From JALOOB01 sp964387985 (lineage in GTDB: Bacteria; Chloroflexota; Anaerolineae; CG2-30-64-16), in assembly GCA_964387985.1 (NCBI GenBank), contig CAYLZG010000073.1, positions 1-19,468 of the forward strand: a DNA stretch of 19,468 nucleotides, given 5' to 3'. The position numbers and the translations under genes are program-made. The notes under the pieces were generated by a model that saw only the letters and a list, made by a program, of their open reading frames with translations, made no database searches and was not told where the DNA came from. Of the stretch, positions 13,296-19,468 are shown in pieces (positions within the stretch are counted from its first letter, which is position 1; each line of letters starts with the position of its first letter).

Positions 13296-14375
13296 TTGTT
13301 GACCGAGTTGGATGGGCAAACGATCCTGCGCTCAGAAGTCGCAGCCCATGACGTGATCCTCCGGGCCAACAACCTGCACGTCCATTTCTACACCTACGCG
13401 GGTGTGGTCAAGGCTCTCAATGGATTTGATCTGCAGTTGAAGCGCGGTGAGATGCGGGCGCTGGTGGGAGAGTCGGGGTCAGGCAAATCGGTGGCCGCCT
13501 GGGCACTATTGGCGTTGCCAAAACGACCTGGCCGTATCGTAGAAGGGGATGTGCTGTGGCACGGAGACAGCTTGCTGCAAATGCCTCCCGAGCGAATCAG
13601 ACGCCTGCGGGGCAAAGAGGTTAGCCTCATCCTCTGTAACCCCAGGTCACACCTGCACCCGCTTCTAAAGGTCGGGAAACAGGCCCAACGCGTATTCCTC
13701 GCCCACCACAAGGTGAGCCCGACTGAAGCGCAAGAGGCCACTCTGGCAATGCTGAAAGCCGTCGGCTTGGCGGACGCCAAACGAATCTACGAGTCGTATC
13801 CTCATGAACTGAGCGGCGGGATGGCCCAGCGCATCCTGATCGCCATGGCTCTCATGGGATCGCCCGAACTGGTGATCGCAGATGATGCCACCAACGGATT
13901 GGACGTCACGGTGCAGCGCCAGGTGCTTGACCTCATGGCCGATCTGATCCGGCAACACGGGGCATCGACTTTGATGATCACTCACGATCTCGGCATCGTT
14001 GCCCAGTACTGTCAATCTGCCACGATCATGTATGCGGGACAGGTGGTCGAGGTAGCTCAGATGGAGCGCCTTTTTGAGAACCCACTGCATCCTTACACAC
14101 AAGCGCTCCTAGGAAGTATACGGGCGGCAGGCACGACAGCGCGTGGCAAACCGTTGCCCGGTGTGGCGCCAAATCCTTTGTCTCTTCCACCTGGTTGCTT
14201 GCTCGAACCACGTTGCCCACTGCGCCGGCCAGAATGCCAGCAGATTAATCCTCCGCTCGCCGAGGTGGAGCCGGGGCATTTGGTTCGCTGCGTCCTACAC
14301 CCTGGAACCTCCAGCACGGGTGCTGGAGTGGCCATTGCCCGCACGGTAGATGTGCCGGCAGTCGAGACGAGATGA
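13296..14375 (+). CDS. ABC transporter ATPase (DppD-like) with degenerate catalytic residues
   Basis: The protein has 359 residues and starts at TTG 13296 with AAAGGAG upstream. Walker A is GESGSGKS (58-65), the signature is LSGGM (172-176), and the switch histidine is H230. Two key positions deviate. The Q-loop glutamine is C114 (LILCNPRSHLHP), and the Walker B glutamate is D197 (LVIADDATNGLD). The C-terminal oligopeptide-type tail has cysteines C301, C307, C314 and C332, spaced like the [4Fe-4S]-binding Cys set known in DppD/OppD. It energises the permease pair together with the ATPase encoded at 14477. The deviations suggest that its own nucleotide site binds ATP but turns it over slowly. 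Confidence 0.93.
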   Translation: MLTELDGQTILRSEVAAHDVILRANNLHVHFYTYAGVVKALNGFDLQLKRGEMRALVGESGSGKSVAAWALLALPKRPGRIVEGDVLWHGDSLLQMPPERIRRLRGKEVSLILCNPRSHLHPLLKVGKQAQRVFLAHHKVSPTEAQEATLAMLKAVGLADAKRIYESYPHELSGGMAQRILIAMALMGSPELVIADDATNGLDVTVQRQVLDLMADLIRQHGASTLMITHDLGIVAQYCQSATIMYAGQVVEVAQMERLFENPLHPYTQALLGSIRAAGTTARGKPLPGVAPNPLSLPPGCLLEPRCPLRRPECQQINPPLAEVEPGHLVRCVLHPGTSSTGAGVAIARTVDVPAVETR

Positions 14376-14396
14376 AAGTCGACGCAAGGACGATGG

Positions 14397-14449
14397 GTGA
14401 ACCGGGAGTTCTGGCCGCAGACACATTTGCGCCGGAGACCCAGGTTCAC
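14397..14449. promoter_or_regulatory. Inverted repeat between the two ATPase genes
   Basis: GTGAACC (14397-14403) and GGTTCAC (14443-14449) are perfect complements with 39 bases between them. An inner CGCA/TGCG pair could extend the structure. The 101-base spacer is the longest inside the four membrane/ATPase genes. An RNA structure that tunes expression of the second ATPase is possible, but chance is not excluded. Confidence 0.3.
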
Positions 14450-14476
14450 TGATGCTCAAGAGGCGGAGAATTCAAA

Positions 14477-15454
14477 TTGGAACAGCCTTTGGTGCGCGTT
14501 GAGAACCTAGTCAAAAGATTCCCACTGGCCCGCTCGGATGCCTTTGTGTCAGCTGTGGGCAATGTGAGTTTCGAGATCGCCCGTGGCGAGACCCTTGGCC
14601 TAGTTGGAGAAAGCGGCTCTGGCAAAACAACCGTCGGGCGTTGCGTCCTGAGGTTGATTCCTCCAACGAGTGGGCGTATCTGGTTTCATAATGAAGAGAT
14701 CACCTCCCTGAGCGAGAGGGAATATCGCCCGCTGCGGCGCAAGATGCAGATGGTGTTCCAGGAGCCCTACTATTCCCTCAATCCCCGTTACACGACTTTT
14801 GACACGCTTGCCGAACCCCTGCGGCTGGAAGGCGGCGGAAAGAATGGTGCAGTTCGAGACCAGGTTTCGCAATTGGCTGACCGCGTGCGGCTCGATGAAC
14901 GCAAGTTGCTCTCCTACCCCTTCCAGCTCAGCAGCGGCGAACAACAGCGCGTCGGCATAGCAAGAGCCATCGCCACAAACCCCGAATTGGTGGTGCTGGA
15001 CGAACCGACGTCGATGCTGGATCTCTCGGTAAGAGCCGACATCATCGATTTGCTCGTTGCGCTGCAAAAAGAGTTTCTGCTGACATATCTGTTCATTTCG
15101 CATGATCTAACGACTGTGGAATATATCTGCCACCGGGTGGCAGTAATGTACTTGAGCCAGATCGTCGAATTCGGCAGCGTCGCACAGGTCTTCAAGACGC
15201 CCATGCATCCTTATAGTCGCGCCTTGCTTTCTTCCGCCCTGCCGCCAAATCCGCGGATCAAGCGCGCCGGCTACTTGCTCTCGGGCGAGATCCCAAGTCC
15301 GGTCAATCTGCCCGTGGGGTGCTACTTGGCCAGCCGGTGCCCCGAGGCAAAAGCGGAGTGCCGCAACCAGCCACAGGGGCTGCAGGACATAGGCGCAGGT
15401 CATTTGATTCGCTGCTGGCGAGCGGCTTCGGGTGATATCCCGGGATGGGCTTAG
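14477..15454 (+). CDS. ABC transporter ATPase (DppF-like)
   Basis: The protein has 325 residues and starts at TTG 14477 with GGAG eight bases upstream. Walker A is GESGSGKT (44-51), the Q-loop Q95 lies in MVFQEPYYSLNPR, Walker B is LVVLDEP with E176, and H209 is the switch histidine, so its own catalytic residues are intact. The signature, however, reads LSSGE (151-155) instead of LSGGQ. The C-terminal tail has four cysteines (C282, C288, C295, C313), spaced much like those of its partner. With the upstream ATPase it should form the heterodimeric motor. Its intact Walker site would face the near-normal LSGGM signature of the partner. Confidence 0.95.
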   Translation: MEQPLVRVENLVKRFPLARSDAFVSAVGNVSFEIARGETLGLVGESGSGKTTVGRCVLRLIPPTSGRIWFHNEEITSLSEREYRPLRRKMQMVFQEPYYSLNPRYTTFDTLAEPLRLEGGGKNGAVRDQVSQLADRVRLDERKLLSYPFQLSSGEQQRVGIARAIATNPELVVLDEPTSMLDLSVRADIIDLLVALQKEFLLTYLFISHDLTTVEYICHRVAVMYLSQIVEFGSVAQVFKTPMHPYSRALLSSALPPNPRIKRAGYLLSGEIPSPVNLPVGCYLASRCPEAKAECRNQPQGLQDIGAGHLIRCWRAASGDIPGWA

Positions 15455-15481
15455 ACAGTGTGATCTTGAAAGTTCAACAAA

Positions 15482-15491
15482 CGCACGTGCG
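15482..15491. promoter_or_regulatory. Perfect palindrome CGCACGTGCG before the solute-binding protein
   Basis: A 10-bp perfect palindrome lies about 135 bases before the lipoprotein gene. It may be an operator, but its short length makes chance plausible. Confidence 0.2.
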
Positions 15492-15570
15492 CCATCAGTT
15501 ACCGATACATTGCCAGGCAAAAGTGCGGCAGATGAAAGGAGGTGCGAGACGCAGCTTAGAGGGTAGTTGT

Positions 15571-15587
15571 AAGCCAATTATTGGCTT
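15571..15587. promoter_or_regulatory. 17-bp perfect palindrome AAGCCAAT-T-ATTGGCTT
   Basis: Two perfect 8-bp arms flank a single base, 38 bases before the ATG of the solute-binding protein. As RNA it could form a 6-bp stem with a 5-base loop close to the ribosome site. As DNA it is a good operator shape. It does not resemble the inverted repeat in front of the ROK gene, so the binding protein may have its own control or mRNA protection. Confidence 0.45.
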
Positions 15588-15625
15588 GAAATTTCGCTCG
15601 CAACAGGTAAATAAGGAGGAAGGTC

Positions 15626-17362
15626 ATGTCTGCTAAAATCAATCGCTTACCGAAAAACATCTCAAGACGGCAATTCCTGATCTATGCAGGAAGCGGGTTA
15701 GCGGCCGGAGCCCTGGCCGCGTGTACGCCGGCGGCGCCAACTAGTGCACCCGCTCCAGCAGAAGCCACAGCAGCACCCGCGGCACAACCGGCGGGTGGTG
15801 CACAACCCGCGCCTGCTGCGGCTGCAGGGGGGCAGACGCTCGTGGTAGCTGTTCCTGGTGGACCCGGCTCCATGGATATGGAGTTCAGCGCCTCAGATGG
15901 GAGCCATCAGACCATCTTCAACGTCTGCCTGGCGCCCCTACGATTTGATCCGGTTCCCATTGGCCAGGCGTATCAGCCGGACTTTAGCCAGTTGAAACCC
16001 GGTGCGGCGAAAGAGTGGAAGGTAGCACCGGACGCGAAGAGCATCACGGTCACTTTGAGAGAAGGGGTCCTCAGTTCGGTCGGCAATGAACTCACCGCCG
16101 ACGATGTGATCTACAGCTTCGAGCGCATCCTGACTCTCAAGGGAATCAGCTCAGGTCTTCTGGGGTTGGCTACAGGATTGACAGACCCGAAGCAAGTCGT
16201 CAAGGAAGGCAAGTACACTTACACCATCAACGTCGACAACCCCAATGTCCTCTTGGAGGCCATTCAGGCCCACGCTGCCTGCCTGATTTGGGACTCAGTG
16301 GAATACAAGAAGCACTCCACTCAGGACGATCCATGGTCGACCAAGTGGGCTGCCACGAACATCGTGGGGCACGGTGCCTGGAAGGTGACCGAGTTCACCC
16401 CAGGCCAAAGCTGGACCATGGAGCGCAACGAGAACTACTACAATCCCAGTGACATGACCGGCAACGTCACGAAGATCAGCTATCGGATCATCCCATCTGA
16501 GTCGAGCCGCGTGGCACTGATCCAGACGGGCGATGTAGACATGGCATTCGGCTTGGGTGCAGCAGCGCTGAAGACTCTTGAGAGCGCAAACGGAGTGCGG
16601 GTGGACAACCTGCCCGGTAATGCCTTGCAGTGGCTGGGATTCACTTTCGGCGACACTGCTCCAGAACTGCAGGATCTGAATGTCCGGCACGCCATTCAGT
16701 TGGCCTTGCCCTACGAGGATCTGCTAGCTCGTCCCTATCTTGGGCTGGCCCAGCAGATGTACTGCACGGTGGCGCCAATCTATCCAGGTTGGGACACCAT
16801 CAAGGAGATCTGGACTACCAAGCAAGACCTGGCCAAGGCCAAGGAAACGCTTGCGCAATCCGAATGGCCGACAGGATTCAACACGACGTTGCACTATGAC
16901 ATCAGCGTAGCCGGCCAGGAAGAATCAGCTATCCTGATCAAGAGCGCTTTGGCCCAGATTGGGATCAACGTCGACCTCGTCAAGCTGCAGCCGTCAGACT
17001 ACAACAACCTTGCGTTTGGCCAACAGGGCTTCCCGGCGCTGTTCTTGTACAAGGACTTCGTCGGTACGCCGGATCCGAACTTTGGCTCGCAACTCTACAT
17101 CGTCGGTGGCCATTGCTGCGCAGCAGGTAAGTACGCGAACAAAGAAATCGACGCGCTCTATAACCAGGCGGTCACCACGATCGGCGACCTGCCGAAGCGC
17201 ATCGAGCTACAGAAGCAGATTGAGGACATCGCCTGGAACAAAGATCCGATGGGGGCGCCTCTCCAAACCCTCGGATTCCAGATGGCCTGTCGCTCGAATG
17301 TCACCGGCTGGTGGTGGCAGTCGCTCCAAGAAGTCCTCTGGCACAAGGCCTCGAAGGCCTAG
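15626..17362 (+). CDS. Solute-binding lipoprotein, family 5 (DppA-like), Tat-exported
   Basis: The protein has 578 residues and starts at ATG 15626 after AAGGAGGAAGG. The N-terminus has a twin-arginine motif SRRQFL (13-18) and a lipobox LAAC with the lipidated C33. An Ala/Pro/Thr-rich linker follows to about residue 70. The mature part has the family-5 pattern: LTADDVIYSFERIL, an NPNVLLEA strand, TNIVGHGAWKVTEFTPGQSWTMERNENYY, and a C-terminal lobe with many aromatic residues. It captures the substrate outside the cell for the two permeases. It is the last gene of the operon, whereas binding-protein genes often come first, and 171 bases with two palindromes precede it. The substrate cannot be read from the sequence. 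Confidence 0.95.
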   Translation: MSAKINRLPKNISRRQFLIYAGSGLAAGALAACTPAAPTSAPAPAEATAAPAAQPAGGAQPAPAAAAGGQTLVVAVPGGPGSMDMEFSASDGSHQTIFNVCLAPLRFDPVPIGQAYQPDFSQLKPGAAKEWKVAPDAKSITVTLREGVLSSVGNELTADDVIYSFERILTLKGISSGLLGLATGLTDPKQVVKEGKYTYTINVDNPNVLLEAIQAHAACLIWDSVEYKKHSTQDDPWSTKWAATNIVGHGAWKVTEFTPGQSWTMERNENYYNPSDMTGNVTKISYRIIPSESSRVALIQTGDVDMAFGLGAAALKTLESANGVRVDNLPGNALQWLGFTFGDTAPELQDLNVRHAIQLALPYEDLLARPYLGLAQQMYCTVAPIYPGWDTIKEIWTTKQDLAKAKETLAQSEWPTGFNTTLHYDISVAGQEESAILIKSALAQIGINVDLVKLQPSDYNNLAFGQQGFPALFLYKDFVGTPDPNFGSQLYIVGGHCCAAGKYANKEIDALYNQAVTTIGDLPKRIELQKQIEDIAWNKDPMGAPLQTLGFQMACRSNVTGWWWQSLQEVLWHKASKA

Positions 17363-17418
17363 ACATTCGGCGCGCATCTTCCGTAACGCGCCGGCCCCGC
17401 CATAGACATGGCAATCCG

Positions 17419-17453
17419 ATGGCCGCCCCGGTTCTTGAACCCGGAGCGGCCAT
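17419..17453 (+). terminator. Hairpin terminator after the transport operon
   Basis: ATGGCCGC (17419-17426) pairs with GCGGCCAT (17446-17453), and the inner CCGG-TTC arm pairs with GAACCCGG with one bulge and one mismatch. The result is a long GC-rich stem with a very small loop, followed by TTCATTT. It stands between convergent genes, so it may stop transcription from both sides. Confidence 0.7.
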
Positions 17454-17477
17454 TTCATTTGAAAGGGGGGCGGCGCT

Positions 17478-18308
17478 CTACGCGTACCCGCCCCCCAGGG
17501 CCTCCTCCACCAGGTCGCGCATCCGCTCGTAGTGCCCGCCCTTCCAGTAGACCCGGCCGCACGCCGCGCAGCGGCCAAACTCGTCATACAGCCGGCAGGT
17601 CTGCTCCGAGAGCAGGTGGCGCACCTCTTCCTTCGATGCGGGCCGGAGCTCCCCGTTGCAGGCCAGGCAGCGGGTGAAGGGACGCGCCGCGCCTGCCAGG
17701 TCGAAACGGCGCACCACCTCGCGCAGCTGCTCTCGGGAATCGGTCGAGCGCAGGCAGTAGCCGTGAGTGACCTGGCCCCGCTTGAGCAGGCCGCGGTCGC
17801 GGGTCAGAAGAATCCGGCGACCCTGCGGATCGTGCCCCTTCGGGCCGTCACGCTGCACGTCGTACCCTCCTGAGACGCCCTCGTTCGCGGCCAGGCCGGC
17901 CAGCGTCTCGTCGTCAGCGCCGTTGTCATAGCGCGCATCGAAGCCCAGCAACCGCAGATAGCTCGCCAGGCGTCCAAGGTGGATGTCGAGGACGAAACGC
18001 GGGTGGCGCAGCGGCTCGGGACGCACCCGCAGCAATGGGGTGATGTCCAGCGACTCGAAGACGGGGTAGGCCGCAATGCGGTCGCCGCCGGCCAACCGGT
18101 AGCTGAAGTCAACCGATTCCCCGTTCGCCAGGATGAGGTCCAGCTCGGTGTGGGGCACGCCCAGCGCCTCGATGGTGTCCTTCACCGAGGCCGGGCCCTC
18201 CAGCACGTGGTCGAACGCGACCTGCCGGCGCCCCGGCGGCAGGAAGTCATTCAGCTCGGCGTAAAAGCGAAAGGTGACGCGTGCCCGCGCCACGGATCCC
18301 ACGGCCAT
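17478..18308 (-). CDS. Mut7-C RNase-domain protein with N-terminal ubiquitin-like (MoaD-type) domain
   Basis: The protein has 276 residues. The N-terminal 95 residues form the Mut7-C ubiquitin-like domain (VTFRFYAELNDFLPP, LILANGESVDFSYRLAGGDRIAAYPVFE). Then the Mut7-C PIN-like nuclease domain begins RFVLDIHLGRLASYLRLLGFDARY, with D108, D132/D133 and D171 (ILLTRDRGLL) as candidate metal ligands. A zinc ribbon with C214, C217, C247 and C250 closes the protein. About 20 residues (roughly 145-164, VSGGYDVQRDGPKGHDPQGR) are inserted before ILLTRDR, where relatives are short. It probably acts on RNA, but its target is unknown. The ATG lies one base after the stop of the CBS-domain gene, so the two are translationally coupled. 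Confidence 0.9.
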   Translation of the reverse strand: MAVGSVARARVTFRFYAELNDFLPPGRRQVAFDHVLEGPASVKDTIEALGVPHTELDLILANGESVDFSYRLAGGDRIAAYPVFESLDITPLLRVRPEPLRHPRFVLDIHLGRLASYLRLLGFDARYDNGADDETLAGLAANEGVSGGYDVQRDGPKGHDPQGRRILLTRDRGLLKRGQVTHGYCLRSTDSREQLREVVRRFDLAGAARPFTRCLACNGELRPASKEEVRHLLSEQTCRLYDEFGRCAACGRVYWKGGHYERMRDLVEEALGGGYA

Positions 18309-18309
18309 C

Positions 18310-18774
18310 CTAGTCCCCGGCCGGCTCGCTGGCCTCTTCGAGGTGCTGGATCAGGTCCGTATGGCCGATGATGCCCACCAGGCGGCCCCCGTCCAGCACG
18401 GGCACCGGATTGGCCTTGCTCTCCACCATCAACGTAGCCACTTCTTCCAGGTCCGCGTCAGCCGTCACCGTCTTCACATCCACGGTCATGATATCGCGTG
18501 CGGTCAGCCCCAGGATGCGGCGGACCGTCTCCCGGTAGTCGCGCTGCCCGCCCAGCGGAATCCTGGCATCCAGCAGCGGCAGGTAGATGGGCGCGTGCGG
18601 CCGCGCGTGGCGCGCGATGAGGTCGATCTCGGTCACGATGCCGATGATCTTGCCCTCTTCCACGACCGGCGCTCCTGTGATGCCCAGCCGGCGAAAGGTG
18701 CGGGCGATGTGGCTGATGGGGGCATCGGGAGCCAGTGTTACGACGTCGGTTGTCATGATGTCACGGGCTTTCAT
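18310..18774 (-). CDS. Tandem CBS-domain protein
   Basis: The protein has 154 residues. The start is ATG 18774, preceded by AGGAGG; longer in-frame starts lack a ribosome site. Two CBS motifs are clear: MKARDIMTTDVVTLAPDAPI to IIGIVTEIDLIARHA (about 1-57), and TARDIMTVDVKTVTADADLE to LVGIIGHTDLIQHL (about 91-147). About 33 residues between them (PIYLPLLDARIPLGGQRDY) form the usual linker of free-standing CBS pairs. Such proteins bind adenine nucleotides and regulate partners. The only obvious partner is the coupled Mut7-C RNase-like gene. A TAAAAT element upstream could be a -10, but no -35 is visible. Confidence 0.93.
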   Translation of the reverse strand: MKARDIMTTDVVTLAPDAPISHIARTFRRLGITGAPVVEEGKIIGIVTEIDLIARHARPHAPIYLPLLDARIPLGGQRDYRETVRRILGLTARDIMTVDVKTVTADADLEEVATLMVESKANPVPVLDGGRLVGIIGHTDLIQHLEEASEPAGD

Positions 18775-18918
18775 GGCGGCCTCCTGCATCCATTTTACTA
18801 CGACTGCGACCATCGCGCGCCCGCGGGTTTGCCGCGAATGCCGGGTTGCTGCCGCCATCCCATGGGTTGCACGTATCGCCGGCATGTGGCATGCTCATCG
18901 CAAACGGAGGGAGATACC

Positions 18919-19233
18919 ATGTCGGATAGATTTGACAACGTCACGATCATCAAGAAAGCCAACGTCTATTTCGATGGGAAAGTCACCAGCCGCACCGTCC
19001 TCTTCCCCGACGGCACGCGCAAGACACTGGGCTTCATGATGCCCGGCGAATACGAGTTCGGCACCGGCGCCCGCGAGCTGATGGAGATGCTCAACGGCGA
19101 GATGGAGGTGCTCCTGCCGGGCCACGACGAGTGGCAGACCTTCGGAGCCGGGCAGTCCTTCGAAGTGCCCGCCAACTCGTCGTTCAAGCTGAAGCTCAAG
19201 GGTCCCGCGGACTACTGCTGCTCCTACGGTTAA
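18919..19233 (+). CDS. ppnP: Pyrimidine/purine nucleoside phosphorylase PpnP
   Basis: The protein has 104 residues and starts at ATG 18919 behind GGAGGGAG. This is the PpnP (formerly DUF1255/YaiE) family, a single small cupin barrel. Typical segments are NVYFDGKVTSRTVLFPDGTRKTLG, the GEYEFGTGARELMEML stretch, and the end SFEVPANSSFKLK. The family splits several nucleosides with phosphate into base and ribose-1-phosphate in the cytosol. It is transcribed divergently from the CBS gene, with 144 bases between the two starts; a weak TTGCAC pair is the only promoter hint. Its TAA overlaps the stop of the following opposite-strand gene in the sequence TTAA. Confidence 0.95.
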   Translation: MSDRFDNVTIIKKANVYFDGKVTSRTVLFPDGTRKTLGFMMPGEYEFGTGARELMEMLNGEMEVLLPGHDEWQTFGAGQSFEVPANSSFKLKLKGPADYCCSYG

Positions 19234-19468
19234 CCACCGGTCCGCGCCTTGCCCTCGATGGCCGGGAACTGCGTAGGGCCGAAGTAGACATTCACCTTGC
19301 CTTCCATCGTGAGCGCGTCAGCCTCGAAGGTGAAGTCGAAGGTGAAGACGAACGGCGCGGTGCACTGGCGCAGGGTGAGACGGAGGGTGTGCTCCTTGAC
19401 CCAGGCTGCCTGGGCCGCGACGAGGCGCGCCACGCCATGCAGGACCCGGCCTTTGAGCAGTGTGTGAT
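19230..19468 (-). CDS. C-terminal part of a protein that runs off the window, unknown family
   Basis: The minus-strand frame is open from the window edge to a TAA at 19232-19230 and gives 78 residues. An internal GTG or ATG start is possible, but the frame continues upstream without a stop, so I treat the gene as truncated by the window. The tail is beta-rich (TLRLTLRQCTAPFVFTFDF, then KVNVYFGPTQFPAIEGKA). It resembles the C-terminal beta domain attached to some serine hydrolases, but this is weak. Its stop overlaps that of ppnP by four bases, tail to tail. Confidence 0.6.
   Translation of the reverse strand, partial: HTLLKGRVLHGVARLVAAQAAWVKEHTLRLTLRQCTAPFVFTFDFTFEADALTMEGKVNVYFGPTQFPAIEGKARTGG

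Noticed and set aside
1..19468. tRNA, rRNA or known riboswitch
   Set aside because: Reading both strands by eye, I found no cloverleaf, rRNA-like stretch or riboswitch core. A covariance-model scan would be needed to exclude small RNAs.

Overview
The window looks like a chromosomal piece from a Chloroflexota bacterium (Anaerolineae/Caldilineae-like). This is inferred from high GC, strong AGGAGG-type ribosome sites, a Tat-plus-lipobox solute-binding lipoprotein with a long Ala/Pro/Thr linker, a PxKF-type secreted protein, and a dipeptide-type ABC transporter next to sugar-type genes. No rRNA, tRNA, CRISPR array or intact mobile element was seen. A run of 10 N at 9510-9519 shows that the sequence is a scaffold, probably metagenomic.

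Left part (1-5900). The tail of a sensor histidine kinase overlaps a NarL-type response regulator. A NUDIX hydrolase faces a nitroreductase. A small secreted protein on the minus strand has a good sigma70-type promoter. A Ser-type dienelactone-hydrolase relative has three perfect 20-bp repeats directly before its ribosome site. Next comes a tight run of four small genes: two small proteins with likely ferredoxin-like barrel folds, a SnoaL-like protein and a secreted protein. The run ends in a methyltransferase cut off after its SAM-binding half.

Middle (5905-8300). A 629-residue secreted protein has two 107-residue tandem repeats, Ig-like stretches and a C-terminal PxKF domain. It is followed by about 500 bases without an intact gene. 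That stretch holds a 20-bp palindrome, a 58-codon remnant of another gene on the minus strand, and the promoter and operator of the next gene.

Right-centre (8305-17362). This is a catabolic unit: a ROK-family repressor, an HD-domain protein, a Gfo/Idh/MocA oxidoreductase of the Tyr-type (GFOR/DHDH-like) subgroup, two permeases, two ATPases, and a solute-binding lipoprotein placed last. ROK plus Gfo/Idh suggests that the transporter carries a sugar, oligosaccharide or polyol rather than peptides. The ATPase pair is asymmetric: one predicted composite ATP site is degenerate on both faces and the other is near consensus. A hairpin terminator closes the unit.

Right end (17478-19468). On the minus strand a CBS-pair protein and a Mut7-C RNase-like protein form a two-gene operon. 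The nucleoside phosphorylase ppnP lies divergently. Its stop codon overlaps, tail to tail, the stop of a gene that runs off the window.

I see no complete known defence or mobile system. The best leads are the asymmetric ATPase pair, the XylR-like operator over the ROK promoter, the small-protein operon, and the gene remnants that flank the PxKF gene.
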